The notes: generated by a model not told the origin, from the letters alone. Positions 50,419-60,328 are shown, counted from the stretch's first letter. The stretch is 64,000 nucleotides of DNA from an uncultured Eubacterium sp. (GCA_944380545.1 CALWHV010000006.1:1-64000); one strand, 5' to 3'. Program-made: numbers and translations.

Positions 50419-52173
50419 TTATTTTTCGGGCGCGGGGCGGCGCAGCTTTATATGCGTTTCGCGAAGCTGCATCTCCGTAACCGTTCCGGGAGCGCCGAGC
50501 AGCATATCCTGCGCGTTGGAATTCATAGGGAACGCAATGACCTCTCTGATATTCTCCTCATCGCGCAGAAGCATAATCATTCTGTCTACGCCCGGAGCCA
50601 TACCGGCGTGGGGCGGAGCGCCGTAATGGAACGCCTTGAAGAGCGCGCCGAATTTCTGCTCAACATCCTCTTTGGTGTAGCCCGCCATCTCGAACGCCTT
50701 TACCATAACATCGGGGCGGTGGTTTCTGACTGCGCCGGAGGAGAGCTCCACGCCGTTGCAGACGATATCGTACTGATACGCCTTTATTTTCAGCGGATCC
50801 TCGTTGAGCAGCGCATCCATCTCGCCCTGCGGCATCGAAAACGGGTTGTGGGTGAATATGAGCTTGCCGTCCTCATCGCGCTCATACATCGGGAAATCGG
50901 TTATGAAGCAGAGCTCAAACCTGTTTTTATCTATAAGACCGAGTCTGTTTGCAAGCTCCGTGCGTATCTGCCCGGCAAGCTCGTTTACGCGGCGCGGCGA
51001 ATCGCAGATGAAAAACAGCGTGTCGTCCGTTTTAAAATCAAATATCTTTCTGAGCTCCTCTTTCTTTTCGGGGGAGAGGAATTTATCTATCGGACCTTTA
51101 TAAGAGCCGTCCTCAAGCACCTCTATATAGCCGAGGCCCTTCATTCCGATATCAAGGGCGAAAGCGAGCATCTTTTCAAACCAGCCCTTTGACTGCTTTG
51201 CGCAGCCGGGTACATTTATGCCCCTGACCGGCCTGCCCTGAAACGCCTTGAACTCAACATCGCTGAAGAAATCCGTGAGGTCGGTTATTACAAGCGGGTT
51301 CCTCAGATCCGGCTTATCGGTGCCGTATTTGAGCATCGCCTCCTCAAACGGGATGCGCACGAAGGGCGCGGGGGAAACATACTTTCCGCCGCCGAACTGC
51401 GTGAAGGTGTCAAAAAGCACATCCTGAGCCACGGCGAAAACATCCTCCTGCGTGGCGAACGCCATTTCGAAATCAAGCTGGTAAAACTCGCCGGGCGAGC
51501 GGTCCGCTCTGGCGTCCTCATCCCTGAAGCAGGGAGCTATCTGGAAATATTTATCGAAGCCGGACACCATAAGAAGCTGCTTGAACTGCTGCGGCGCCTG
51601 CGGCAGCGCGTAAAACTTGCCCTCGTGCTTTCTGGAGGGGATTATATAGTCTCTTGCGCCCTCCGGCGAGGAACAGGTGAGTATCGGGGTAGTGATCTCC
51701 GTGAAGCCGAGGCTCTCCATCTTTTTGCGCAGGAAGGAGACTACCTTGCTTCTGAACATAATGTTGTCGTGGACCGCGGGATTTCTGAGATCAAGGAAGC
51801 GGTAGGTAAGGCGCACATCCTCTCTGGTATCCTTTGATTCGGACACCTCGAACGGAAGATTTTCCGTGCACGCGCCGAGAACGGTGAGCTTATCCACCTT
51901 TACCTCAAGCTCGCCCGTTGCAAGCTTTTTGTTAACCGTTTCTTCGTCGCGCTTGACGACGACTCCCTCAACGGAGATAACGCTTTCTTTTTTGAGATGA
52001 TTGATAAGCGAATCGTCGTTTACAACGACCTGCGTTACGCCGTATTCATCGCGCAGATCGATAAACGCCACGCCGCCGTGGTCGCGGATCGTATCCACCC
52101 AGCCGGCAAGCGAAACTCTTTGGCCGAGCTCGTCAAAGGTCAGCTCGTTGCAGTTAAATGTTCTGTATGCCAT
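50419..52173 (-). CDS. aspS: Aspartate--tRNA ligase (bacterial type)
   Basis: Class II synthetase of 584 residues: N-terminal OB-fold (VSLAGWVDTIRDHGGVAFIDLRDEYG), motif 2 (APCFRDEDARADRSPGEFYQLDFEM), the bacterial GAD insertion domain (about 285-415) and motif 3 (GMAPGVDRMIMLL). ATG at 52173 with AAAGGA nine bases upstream is chosen over earlier in-frame codons at 52182 and 52239. Sitting with gatCAB it is probably the non-discriminating kind that also makes Asp-tRNA(Asn) for the amidotransferase, but this is inferred from context. Confidence 0.96.
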   Translation of the reverse strand: MAYRTFNCNELTFDELGQRVSLAGWVDTIRDHGGVAFIDLRDEYGVTQVVVNDDSLINHLKKESVISVEGVVVKRDEETVNKKLATGELEVKVDKLTVLGACTENLPFEVSESKDTREDVRLTYRFLDLRNPAVHDNIMFRSKVVSFLRKKMESLGFTEITTPILTCSSPEGARDYIIPSRKHEGKFYALPQAPQQFKQLLMVSGFDKYFQIAPCFRDEDARADRSPGEFYQLDFEMAFATQEDVFAVAQDVLFDTFTQFGGGKYVSPAPFVRIPFEEAMLKYGTDKPDLRNPLVITDLTDFFSDVEFKAFQGRPVRGINVPGCAKQSKGWFEKMLAFALDIGMKGLGYIEVLEDGSYKGPIDKFLSPEKKEELRKIFDFKTDDTLFFICDSPRRVNELAGQIRTELANRLGLIDKNRFELCFITDFPMYERDEDGKLIFTHNPFSMPQGEMDALLNEDPLKIKAYQYDIVCNGVELSSGAVRNHRPDVMVKAFEMAGYTKEDVEQKFGALFKAFHYGAPPHAGMAPGVDRMIMLLRDEENIREVIAFPMNSNAQDMLLGAPGTVTEMQLRETHIKLRRPAPEK

Positions 52174-52229
52174 ATCGTTCATTCCTTTCGGAGCGTTAAT
52201 TATATATTGCTTGCTGATAATTCCGTAAT

Positions 52230-52258
52230 AGTATAGCATAACAAAATAAAATATACAA
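52230..52258 (-). promoter_or_regulatory. Promoter of aspS-gatCAB
   Basis: TTGTAT (52253-52258), 17 bases, TATACT (52230-52235) preceded by TGC, an extended -10 element, on the minus strand. Confidence 0.7.
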
Positions 52259-52277
52259 TAAAAAATTTTAAATATTA

Positions 52278-52300
52278 AAAGCCGGACAAGGTCCGGCTTT
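52278..52300 (-). terminator. Terminator after the GH13 amylase gene
   Basis: A 10-bp stem AAAGCCGGAC / GTCCGGCTTT with a 3-base loop, then TTTTAAT on the minus strand, 16 bases after the stop. Confidence 0.8.
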
Positions 52301-52315
52301 AAGCAATCATCGGTT

Positions 52316-54172
52316 TCAGCGGCTCAAAAGCGCGCGCTCGCCCGCGTTCAGGTGCAAAACGCCGCCGCTGCACGCCCCGCCGAAGAAGGAATAGGAATTA
52401 TCCCATTCGCCTCCCACATAGATGTCAACAGCCTCGGCGCCGAGATTGACAGCCGTGAGCACGCTGTTTTCCGCCGAGGAGCGCCTGTATGCGGCGGCTG
52501 AGCCGGAGGCGTACAGAAATTCAATATCGCCCGATACGAACGCCTTGCAGCCGCGCCTTATCTCGCCGAGGCGTTTATACCATTTGTATAGTTCATCGTC
52601 AATATCGTTCCAGGGGAAGCAGCCGCGGTTGAACGGGTCCTTCATACCCTGCATACCCGCCTCGTCGCCGTAATATATGCTGGGAACGCCGGGCAGCGTA
52701 AACTGGAGCAGGCTGGCGGTTTTGAGCATTTCCCTGCCCTTTTCGTAATCCGCCTTTGAAAGGATATTGTTTTGGTGCTGCCACCGCCTGCCCATACCGG
52801 CGGTATCCGGCCCTGCAAGGCGCGTTAAGGCGCGCTGCGTATCGTGGGTGCCGATATGGTTCATAAGCGTGTGCAAAACGCAGGGCGGATAATTTTCAAC
52901 AATGCTCATAACGGAATCCTCAAAAGCCGAAGCGGCTCCGCCCTTGACGAAGCTCAGCACGGCTGAGGCGAAGGGATAATTCATAACGCTGTCGAGCTGC
53001 CTGCCGAGCAGATAGCGCCGCCTTTTGCCGTAAGCGGTTTTTGTGGTGGCGTCCTCCCAGACCTCGCCTATGATGACGGCGTTTTCGTTTTCCTCCTTTA
53101 CCGCCTTTCGCAGCTCGTCGAGAAAAACATCGGGCAGTTCGTCTGCAACATCGAGCCTCCAGCCGCCCGCGCCGGCTCTGAGCCATTTGCGAAGTATGCC
53201 GTTTTTGCCGCAGATATACTCTATATATGACGGCTCCTCCTCTATGACCTCCGGCAGCAGCCTTATGCCCCACCAGCTTTTGTAATCGTCCGGATAATTT
53301 ATGAATTTATACCATTTGTAATATTTGCTGCTCTTGCTGTTGTAAGCGCCGACGGTGTCGTAATGCGAATACATATTGAAGTATTTTGAATCGCAGCCGG
53401 TGTGGCTGAATACTCCGTCCAGCAAAACGGTGATGCCGAGCTTTTTAGCGGCGTCGCACAGCGAGCGAAAATCCTCCTCAGAGCCGAGAAGAGGGTCTAT
53501 GCGCTCATAATCCGCGGTGTCGTAGCGGTGGTTTGAATTGGCTTCAAAAATCGGATTGAGATAGATGCAGGTGACTCCGAGCGAGCTTATATAAGGCAGC
53601 TTTTTTTCTATGCCCTTAAGGTCGCCGCCGAAATAATCGTTGTTCCAAACGCCGTTCATCTGGCTCTCGTCCCAAAACGGCTCCTCGCCCCAGCGGCGCA
53701 GAACGCGGCTTTTGCGAACGCCGCTTTTGGGCGTGCCGCTTGAAAAGAACCTGTCCGGAAAGATCTGATAGATTATTCCGCCTTTTAGAGTATCCGGCGT
53801 TTTGAAGCCGCTTTCAAAAACGGTTTGCTGAAACTCCGCCGCCTGCGGAGCAAAGCCTCCCCTGCCGGCGCCGGTGTTTTTTATATAATTTTTCCCCCAC
53901 GGGGTGTCAAGCTCAAAATGATAGAAGTAAAGCCCCGGCGTGGTGGCGTAAAAATGCAGCTCCCAATACTCGTTTTCGCTGCCGCACATACCCGCCCAGA
54001 ACATTCCGTAGCGAACCGTATCCTCGCCGTCGCCGTCCTTTTTAACGGCGAGCTGCGCGCCGCAGCAGCGCATTGAGCGCGGCACGATTATGCGCAGCTT
54101 GACGCGTTCGTTTACCGCTATCGCCCGAACGGCGGACTTGTATTGAGTTTTTCTTGAATCAAACGGGTACAT
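52316..54172 (-). CDS. GH13 neopullulanase / maltogenic amylase-like enzyme
   Basis: Cytosolic alpha-glucan hydrolase of 618 residues. An N-terminal beta-sandwich (about 1-125, CBM34/48-like) precedes a GH13 barrel: GIIYQIFPDRFF at its start, VLLDGVFSHTG (region I), GWRLDVADE (region II, nucleophile aspartate about 340), IIGEVWEDA (acid/base glutamate about 372) and MNHIGTHDTQR (region IV). No signal peptide. With glycogen phosphorylase just upstream in the same direction (124-base gap), it probably debranches or trims glycogen or maltodextrins. A second, separate GH13 alpha-glucosidase is in the window. Confidence 0.9.
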   Translation of the reverse strand: MYPFDSRKTQYKSAVRAIAVNERVKLRIIVPRSMRCCGAQLAVKKDGDGEDTVRYGMFWAGMCGSENEYWELHFYATTPGLYFYHFELDTPWGKNYIKNTGAGRGGFAPQAAEFQQTVFESGFKTPDTLKGGIIYQIFPDRFFSSGTPKSGVRKSRVLRRWGEEPFWDESQMNGVWNNDYFGGDLKGIEKKLPYISSLGVTCIYLNPIFEANSNHRYDTADYERIDPLLGSEEDFRSLCDAAKKLGITVLLDGVFSHTGCDSKYFNMYSHYDTVGAYNSKSSKYYKWYKFINYPDDYKSWWGIRLLPEVIEEEPSYIEYICGKNGILRKWLRAGAGGWRLDVADELPDVFLDELRKAVKEENENAVIIGEVWEDATTKTAYGKRRRYLLGRQLDSVMNYPFASAVLSFVKGGAASAFEDSVMSIVENYPPCVLHTLMNHIGTHDTQRALTRLAGPDTAGMGRRWQHQNNILSKADYEKGREMLKTASLLQFTLPGVPSIYYGDEAGMQGMKDPFNRGCFPWNDIDDELYKWYKRLGEIRRGCKAFVSGDIEFLYASGSAAAYRRSSAENSVLTAVNLGAEAVDIYVGGEWDNSYSFFGGACSGGVLHLNAGERALLSR

Positions 54173-54218
54173 AATACATCTCCGATATCAGGCGAATAAA
54201 ATAACAATTAAAATATAG

Positions 54219-54270
54219 AGCTGCCGGGAATCAGCGCCTTGTTCCATATCGGGCCCGGTTCACGGCAGCT
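54219..54270 (-). other. Large hairpin between glgP and the amylase gene
   Basis: An 8-bp stem AGCTGCCG / CGGCAGCT encloses a 36-base loop with a GGGCCC palindrome, followed on the minus strand by a T-rich CTATATTTTAATT. It is a possible terminator or attenuator after glgP. Confidence 0.5.
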
Positions 54271-54295
54271 GCGCTGCTTTAACGGTATTCTGATC

Positions 54296-56740
54296 TTACT
54301 TTTTGGCTTTAGCGCCGCCTTTTTTATCCTGCGCGGCAAAGCTTACGGGCTTTGTGTGCCAGATATTGCGCGCGTATTCGGATATTGCCCTGTCTGCGCT
54401 GAACACGCCGGCCGAGGCGATGTTCATAAGGCTCATACGGGCAAATTTCTCCTTATCCCTGTAAAGCTGCGCCGATAAGCGCTGCGCTTTCTGATAATCC
54501 TCGAAATCGGCAAGCGCCATATAGGTGTCGGCAGAGGTGAGGCTTGAAACTATCTCGCTGAAATCCTTGCCGTTTATGCCGGAGGATATGAAATCTATAA
54601 CGCTTTTGAGAACGGGATTGTTGTTTACATAATTCATCGGGTGGTAGCCGTCTCTTTTAAGCTGCTGGACCTCGGGAGTTTTCATTCCGAAGATGATGAT
54701 GTTTTCATCGCCGACAGCCTGAGCGATCTCCACATTAGCGCCGTCCAGCGTGCCGAGGGTAACGGCGCCGTTGAGCATAAGCTTCATATTGCCCGTTCCG
54801 GAAGCCTCCGTGCCGGCAAGAGAGATCTGCTCCGAAATATCCGCCGCGGGCATAAGAAGCTCCGCAAGGCTGACATTATATTCCTCCATAAAGACGACCT
54901 TGAGCTTTTTGTTTACGCGCTCGTCGTTATTTACTACCTTTGAAACGGCGTCAATAAGCTCTATGGTCTTTTTAGCCATACGGTAGCCGGGAGCGGCCTT
55001 TGACGCAAAGATATAGGTGCGCGGCTCAAAATCTGCGTTTGGATTTTCACAAAGCATAAGATACTGCGCGATGATATTGAGGATATTAAGGCTCTGGCGC
55101 TTATATTCGTGAAGCCTTTTTACCTGCACATCAAATATGGAATCCGGGTCTATATCCACGCCGTTGCGCTTTTTGACCACGGCGGCGAAGCGCTCCTTAT
55201 TCTGCCTTTTTATGCGCATAAGCTCTGAGAGCACTGCCTTATCGTCTGCATAATCGCGCAGCTTTAAAAGCTCGCTGCTTTTTGTGATGAAGCCGGGACC
55301 GATAAGCGAGGTGAGATATTGCGTGAGCGGCTCGTTTGCCTGGCAGAGCCATCTGCGAAACGCAATGCCGTTCGTTACATTCGTGAATTTATCGGGAGTG
55401 AGGGTATAGAAATCGTGGAAGACGGTGTCCTTGAGTATCTGGGAATGAAGGGCGGACACGCCGTTTACGCAGTGAGAGCCGGCAACGCAGAGATTTGCCA
55501 TTCTGACCACGCCGCCTGAGATAACGGCCATACGCTCCACCTTATCGGCGTCGTGAGTGACGCTCCACACATATGCGCGAAAGCGGTTGTCTATCTCCTT
55601 TGTTATCTGATAGATCCTGGGAAGCAGGCGCTTATAAAGCTCCTCGCTCCAACATTCAAGCGCCTCTGCCATAACGGTGTGGTTGGTGTAGGCGATCGTT
55701 CTTGTAACGATGCTCCACGCGTCGTCCCAGCCGTAGCCGCACTCGTCAAGCAGGATCCTCATAAGCTCCGGGATAGCCATCGTGGGGTGGGTATCATTGA
55801 TATGGATGGCTATCTTATCCGGCAGGTTATCAACGGTGTTGTAGCGCGTGAGATGGCGCCTGATGATATCCTGAACGGAGGCTGAAACAAGGAAATACTG
55901 CTGGCGCAGGCGCAGAGACTTGCCCTCCGGCGAATTATCCGCGGGATAAAGCACCTTTGAGATAGCCTCCGCCATAGCGGACTGCTCCATAGCCTTCATA
56001 TAATTTCCCTCGTTGAAGAGCCCCATATCGAGCGCGGGCTTGCGAGCCGCCCAGAGGCGAAGGCGCGCAACGCCCTTCCCCATACCGGAAACATACATAT
56101 CGTAAGGCACGGCAGTCACCGTTGTGCAGTCGCGCGGGATAACGGTATGATAATCGCCGTCCCAGCTGTCGTCCACCCAGCCCTCGAAGCGGACCTCCTG
56201 CGCTCTCTCCTCTCTGGGAACGAGCCACACATCGCCGCCGGGAAGCCAGAAATCGGGAAGCTCGGTCTGCCAGCCGTCCACAAGCTTCTGGCGGAAAATG
56301 CCAGCCTCATATCTTATGGAATAGCCCATTGACTGTATGCCGGTGGTGGCAAGGCCGTCAAGATAGCAGGCGGCGAGCCTGCCGAGGCCGCCGTTGCCGA
56401 GGCCTGCGTCCGGCTCAAGCTCATAGAGCTTTTCAAGCTTTACGCCGTAGCTTTTGAGCGCCTTTTCAAAAACCTCGGTGAGGCCGAGGTTATAAAGATT
56501 GTTTTTGAGCGAGCGGCCCATAAGAAACTCCATACAGAGATAATAGACCGTTTTTGTATCCTGCCCCTCCGCAGTGTGGCGGAAATCCGTGTTTTTTTCC
56601 GCAAGCTCCTCGCGCAGTATCATAGCGACGGCTTTATAATACTGCTCGTCTGTGGCGATATCGGGCGAAACGCCGAAGAAGTGGCTGAGCTTATCATTTA
56701 TCATTTCCTTTGCTTTTGTAACGGAAATGCGCTGATTCAT
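54296..56740 (-). CDS. glgP: Glycogen/starch/alpha-glucan phosphorylase
   Basis: Releases glucose-1-phosphate from alpha-1,4-glucan ends. The 814-residue GT35 enzyme has EPDAGLGNGGLGRLAACYLDG in pieces (about residue 100), the glucan-binding DTHPTMAIPELMR, FDVQVKRLHEYKRQ, and the PLP-lysine region EASGTGNMKLMLNGAVTLGTLDGAN (pieces; lysine about residue 645). ATG at 56740 has GGAGG eight bases upstream; an in-frame start at 56779 overlaps the previous terminator. No clear allosteric insertion. It forms a glycogen-use pair with the GH13 enzyme downstream. Confidence 0.96.
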   Translation of the reverse strand: MNQRISVTKAKEMINDKLSHFFGVSPDIATDEQYYKAVAMILREELAEKNTDFRHTAEGQDTKTVYYLCMEFLMGRSLKNNLYNLGLTEVFEKALKSYGVKLEKLYELEPDAGLGNGGLGRLAACYLDGLATTGIQSMGYSIRYEAGIFRQKLVDGWQTELPDFWLPGGDVWLVPREERAQEVRFEGWVDDSWDGDYHTVIPRDCTTVTAVPYDMYVSGMGKGVARLRLWAARKPALDMGLFNEGNYMKAMEQSAMAEAISKVLYPADNSPEGKSLRLRQQYFLVSASVQDIIRRHLTRYNTVDNLPDKIAIHINDTHPTMAIPELMRILLDECGYGWDDAWSIVTRTIAYTNHTVMAEALECWSEELYKRLLPRIYQITKEIDNRFRAYVWSVTHDADKVERMAVISGGVVRMANLCVAGSHCVNGVSALHSQILKDTVFHDFYTLTPDKFTNVTNGIAFRRWLCQANEPLTQYLTSLIGPGFITKSSELLKLRDYADDKAVLSELMRIKRQNKERFAAVVKKRNGVDIDPDSIFDVQVKRLHEYKRQSLNILNIIAQYLMLCENPNADFEPRTYIFASKAAPGYRMAKKTIELIDAVSKVVNNDERVNKKLKVVFMEEYNVSLAELLMPAADISEQISLAGTEASGTGNMKLMLNGAVTLGTLDGANVEIAQAVGDENIIIFGMKTPEVQQLKRDGYHPMNYVNNNPVLKSVIDFISSGINGKDFSEIVSSLTSADTYMALADFEDYQKAQRLSAQLYRDKEKFARMSLMNIASAGVFSADRAISEYARNIWHTKPVSFAAQDKKGGAKAKK

Positions 56741-56768
56741 ATATAAAACCTCCAAAAATATCAAGAAA

Positions 56769-56790
56769 AGCCGCCTCAATACCAGCGGCT
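56769..56790 (-). terminator. Hairpin after the flippase gene
   Basis: Stem AGCCGC / GCGGCT with a 10-base loop, then TTTCTTG on the minus strand: a modest terminator 45 bases after the flippase stop. Confidence 0.55.
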
Positions 56791-56834
56791 ATTGTTGATT
56801 ATACACTAAAATGCGCCGATTTTCAATACCAAGC

Positions 56835-58271
56835 TTAAGATTTGCGCCTTTTAATGAATTTATTAAAAATGAGCGGTACGATGGCGATAAGCGATTTTAT
56901 GTTGAGCAGAACAACGGCAAGGCATATGCCGCAAGCAGCACCGAAGCTTACCCATTCGCCGCCCGGCTCAAAGATCATAACGCACGCCGCGCCGGCAAGC
57001 AGCAGCGCGGACGGGATGAAGGTGAAGAGATGTATCTTTATCTCAACGAATTTTTTGGTGTTTATTGCGCGGATGATAAACACGGCTATAAACGACACGG
57101 CCGTTGCAATAGCCGCGCCGTAAGGCCCCATTATCGGGATGAGAACAAGATTCAAAACGATATTCAAGACCGCGCCCGAACCGGCGGTGAGCATTGAGAG
57201 CATACTCTTTTTTTCCGCCATATAAACGGAGGCGTAGAAATTTACAAGATTAGAAAATGTTGTGGCGACCACAAGAATCGGCACATAGTGCCAGGAATAG
57301 TAATAATCCTCGCCGAGATAGAGGTCGGTTATTATGCGCGAGCCGGCGATGAGCACCGCGCCCACGGCAAAGAGCGCGCCGGAATATGTTCTGAACACCT
57401 TGGTGAAAAATTCTGAACGCCCGCGGCTGTCATACTCATCAACGGCGGAGAGCTGCCACGCGTCTATAAAAATGGAGGCAAAGATCGTTACGAAATTAGG
57501 TATTTTATACGCGGCGGTATAAATGCCGCTGACGGCTACGCCGTTGAAATATGTGACCATATACTGATCCGAAACATTGATTATCCACCACAGGATTATT
57601 GTGGGGATGAGCGGTATGCAGTATTTGAGCATCGGCGACACGGTGCTTTTTTTAAGCCCTTTTTTGCCGAAGCTGAGATAGCGCCAGAGCTTGGCTGCGA
57701 CAAACATAAAGGCAACGGAAAGCATATCGCTTGTGAATATGGCAAGGATATATCCGTAGATGCCCCAATGAAACGCGCCGAGATAAAGGAAGGTGAAGCC
57801 CGCGGAGGTGGCTGTGGCGATAACGCCGTCCGCCGCGTAGAGCTTTACATGGCCGCTGCCGCGCACAAACTGCTGGCAGAGCTGGCGCAGCGACGAGCCG
57901 AGCAGCATAAGATAAAGCAGTATCGTGTACTGACCGAAATTGAAGTCATTTATATTTATGCGCATAACGAGCGGTGAGAACAGGCAGAACACGGCAAAGC
58001 CGATAAGCGTTGTTGCTACACCCGTGGAAAAGACCTGCTTTTTATCGCTGTTTTTATCGAGCGCAAAGCGCAGTGCGGCTGAATTTACGGCAAGCGTAAC
58101 GATGGGCACAAGGATATTGACGGCGTTTTGGATGAGCGTTGCGCCGCCGAAATCCCCCGTTGCCATAACCCTTGTGTAAAAGAAGGTGAGCACAAGGGTG
58201 AGCAGCTTTGAGGAGAATGTGCCTATCGCGAAAACTATTGTGTTTGAGGCAAGCTTTTTATACTTGTCCAT
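56835..58271 (-). CDS. Polysaccharide biosynthesis flippase (Wzx/MOP superfamily)
   Basis: Multi-pass membrane protein of 478 residues with 14 predicted helices. It starts KLASNTIVFAIGTFSSKLLTLVL, typical of RfbX/Wzx-type polysaccharide flippases of the MOP superfamily. FVRGSGHVKLYAADGVI and PYGAAIATAVSFIAVFIIRA match the family. It probably moves lipid-linked sugar units across the membrane, or is of the SpoVB type, which would also fit a sporulator; glycosyltransferase genes are not adjacent. 36 bases separate it from proA, so it may be transcribed from the proBA promoter. Confidence 0.85.
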   Translation of the reverse strand: MDKYKKLASNTIVFAIGTFSSKLLTLVLTFFYTRVMATGDFGGATLIQNAVNILVPIVTLAVNSAALRFALDKNSDKKQVFSTGVATTLIGFAVFCLFSPLVMRININDFNFGQYTILLYLMLLGSSLRQLCQQFVRGSGHVKLYAADGVIATATSAGFTFLYLGAFHWGIYGYILAIFTSDMLSVAFMFVAAKLWRYLSFGKKGLKKSTVSPMLKYCIPLIPTIILWWIINVSDQYMVTYFNGVAVSGIYTAAYKIPNFVTIFASIFIDAWQLSAVDEYDSRGRSEFFTKVFRTYSGALFAVGAVLIAGSRIITDLYLGEDYYYSWHYVPILVVATTFSNLVNFYASVYMAEKKSMLSMLTAGSGAVLNIVLNLVLIPIMGPYGAAIATAVSFIAVFIIRAINTKKFVEIKIHLFTFIPSALLLAGAACVMIFEPGGEWVSFGAACGICLAVVLLNIKSLIAIVPLIFNKFIKRRKS

Positions 58272-58307
58272 ACCGTAAATCCCCTTTTCGCGCCGCAGAC
58301 GCGGATT

Positions 58308-59543
58308 TTATCTGATCTGCCCCTCGCCGTAAATAAGATATTTGACGGTGGTGAGCTCCCTGAGCCCCATCGGGCCGCGGGCGTGCAGCTTTTGGGTGGA
58401 GATACCTATCTCCGCGCCGAGACCGAACTCGCCGCCGTCCGTAAACCTGGTGGAGGCGTTGACATAAACGGAGGAGGAATCCACCCTTTGCAGAAATTCC
58501 GCTGCATTTTTTTCGTTTTGTGTGATTATCGCCTCGCTGTGGCGGGTGGAATACTTATTTATATGGCGCACGGCTTCATCAAGGCTGTCAACCGTTTTGA
58601 CGCTGATTATGTAATCAAGATATTCCGTGCCGAAATCCTCCTCGCTTGCAGGAAGCACGCCGCGGCACGCCGCTTGCGCGCGTTCGTCGCCGCGGATCTC
58701 AACATTTTTTTCATCAAGGCGCGCCTTGATTGCGGGCAGCGCTTTTTTTATTATGCCCGAATGGATAACAAGGCTTTCGCAGGCGTTGCAAACGCCGATG
58801 CGCTGGGTTTTTGCATTGAAGATTATATTTGCCGCCATATCGATATCGGCGCTTTCGTCAACATATATATGGCAGTTGCCGGAGCCGGTTTCGATAACGG
58901 GCACGGTGGAATTTTCCACAACGCTCTTAATGAGCCCCTTGCCGCCGCGCGGGATAAGGCAGTCTATAACGCCGCTCATCTGCATCATCTGATTTGCCGA
59001 TTCGCGCGATGTGTCCGTTACGAGCTGGATGCAGTTGGGGTCGAAGCCGCAGCCGGAAAGAGCGCCGCGCATAGAAGCCGCGATAGCCGTGTTGGAGCAT
59101 ATCGCCTCCTTGCCGCCGCGCAGGATGACCGCGTTTGAGCTTTTGAGGCAGAGGACGGCCGCGTCCGCCGTTACATTGGGCCTTGATTCATAGATGATGC
59201 CGATAACGCCTATCGGCACGCTGACTTTTTTAATAACAAGGCCGTTGGGGCGCTTGATCTCGTCCAGCACAACGCCGCACGGGTCAGAAAGCCGCGCCAC
59301 ATTTTCTACGGCAAGCGCGATATCCTCTATGCGCCCGGAGTCGAGCATCAGCCTGTCGAGCATGCCCTGAGAAAGGCCTGCCTCCCTGCCCTTTTCAAGA
59401 TCCTTTTTGTTTTCGGAGATGATTGACTGAGCGTCGTTTCGAAGCGCCGACGCTATTGCCGAAAGGGCGCGGTTTTTCTGCTCCGTAGTTACCGTGGCAA
59501 GAAAATCCTTTGCCGCAAGCGCGTTTTTTGCAAGCTCTTTCAT
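58308..59543 (-). CDS. proA: Glutamate-5-semialdehyde dehydrogenase (gamma-glutamyl phosphate reductase)
   Basis: Second step of proline synthesis, NADPH reduction of glutamyl-5-phosphate. The 411-residue aldehyde dehydrogenase-fold protein has PIGVIGIIYESRPNVTADAAVLCLKS (pieces), GGKEAICSN, IPRGGKGLI and the catalytic cysteine in QRIGVCNACESLVIH (about residue 250). Its end LGLGAEIGIST-like region is followed by RGPMGLRELTT. ATG overlaps the proB stop by four bases. Confidence 0.96.
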   Translation of the reverse strand: MKELAKNALAAKDFLATVTTEQKNRALSAIASALRNDAQSIISENKKDLEKGREAGLSQGMLDRLMLDSGRIEDIALAVENVARLSDPCGVVLDEIKRPNGLVIKKVSVPIGVIGIIYESRPNVTADAAVLCLKSSNAVILRGGKEAICSNTAIAASMRGALSGCGFDPNCIQLVTDTSRESANQMMQMSGVIDCLIPRGGKGLIKSVVENSTVPVIETGSGNCHIYVDESADIDMAANIIFNAKTQRIGVCNACESLVIHSGIIKKALPAIKARLDEKNVEIRGDERAQAACRGVLPASEEDFGTEYLDYIISVKTVDSLDEAVRHINKYSTRHSEAIITQNEKNAAEFLQRVDSSSVYVNASTRFTDGGEFGLGAEIGISTQKLHARGPMGLRELTTVKYLIYGEGQIR

Positions 59544-60328
59544 TTTTCCACCGCCTTAAAATAAGTTCCTATATTTTCGCCGTTAACGGCTTTGTATATA
59601 TTTGCCGGCTCCGAGCCGTTTACTATATAGACCGGTATTCCGGAGGAAACGGCGATCTCCGCCGCGTTTATCTTTGTTACGAAGCCGCCCGTGCCGCGCT
59701 TACCCGCGCAGCCGGTCACGGAGCGTATGCCGTCGTCTATCTTATCCACCCTGCTGATAAGCTTTGCGTTTTTGTTTTTTGACGGGTCGCCGTCATAAAG
59801 CCCATCCGTATCCGTAAGGATGACGAGCAGATCGGCGTTCGTTACCTTTGCTACGGTTGCGGAAAGGCAGTCGTTATCGCCGCTGACAAGCTCCTCTACG
59901 GAAACGGAATCGTTTTCGTTAACTATCGGCAGGCAGTCGTACTCCAAAAGCTGATTGAGCGTGTTTATCAGATGAAAGCCGCTCTCCCTGTTTTCAAGCT
60001 CGTCAAATGTGATGAGCAGCTGGCTTACAACAACATCGTATTCGGAAAACAATCTGTCGTAAAGGAACATAAGCTCGCTCTGCCCCACCGCAGCAGCCGC
60101 CTGGAGACATTCTATCTCCCTTGGCTTTTCGCTGAGGCGCAGCCTGCCCATTCCCACCGAGATTGCGCCGGAGGAAACAAGGATGAGCTGATGCCCCTCG
60201 TTTTTAAGATCCGACAAAACGCGCGCAAGCCTTGCGATAAGCGCGATATTCGCCTTGCCGGTATCGTGGGTGATTGTGGAGGTTCCTATCTTTACAACTA
60301 TTCTTTTTTTGCCGTTATCAAGCTTCAT
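59540..60328 (-). CDS. proB: Glutamate 5-kinase (short form without PUA domain)
   Basis: First step of proline synthesis, ATP phosphorylation of glutamate, usually the feedback-controlled step. The 262-residue amino-acid kinase has VVKIGTSTIT (about 10-19), VSSGAISVGMGRL, IVNENDSVSVEELVSGDNDCLSA (pieces), LTDTDGLYDGDP and GTGGFVTKINAAEIA. The C-terminal PUA domain of the long (about 367-residue) form is absent. ATG at 60328 with GGAGA seven bases upstream is chosen over GTG at 60358. Translationally coupled with proA. Confidence 0.95.
   Translation of the reverse strand: MKLDNGKKRIVVKIGTSTITHDTGKANIALIARLARVLSDLKNEGHQLILVSSGAISVGMGRLRLSEKPREIECLQAAAAVGQSELMFLYDRLFSEYDVVVSQLLITFDELENRESGFHLINTLNQLLEYDCLPIVNENDSVSVEELVSGDNDCLSATVAKVTNADLLVILTDTDGLYDGDPSKNKNAKLISRVDKIDDGIRSVTGCAGKRGTGGFVTKINAAEIAVSSGIPVYIVNGSEPANIYKAVNGENIGTYFKAVEK

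Noticed and set aside
54219..54270. Large-loop hairpin before the amylase gene as a riboswitch
   Set aside because: There is one stem only, with no conserved aptamer-like segments. It is more simply an attenuator or terminator after glgP.
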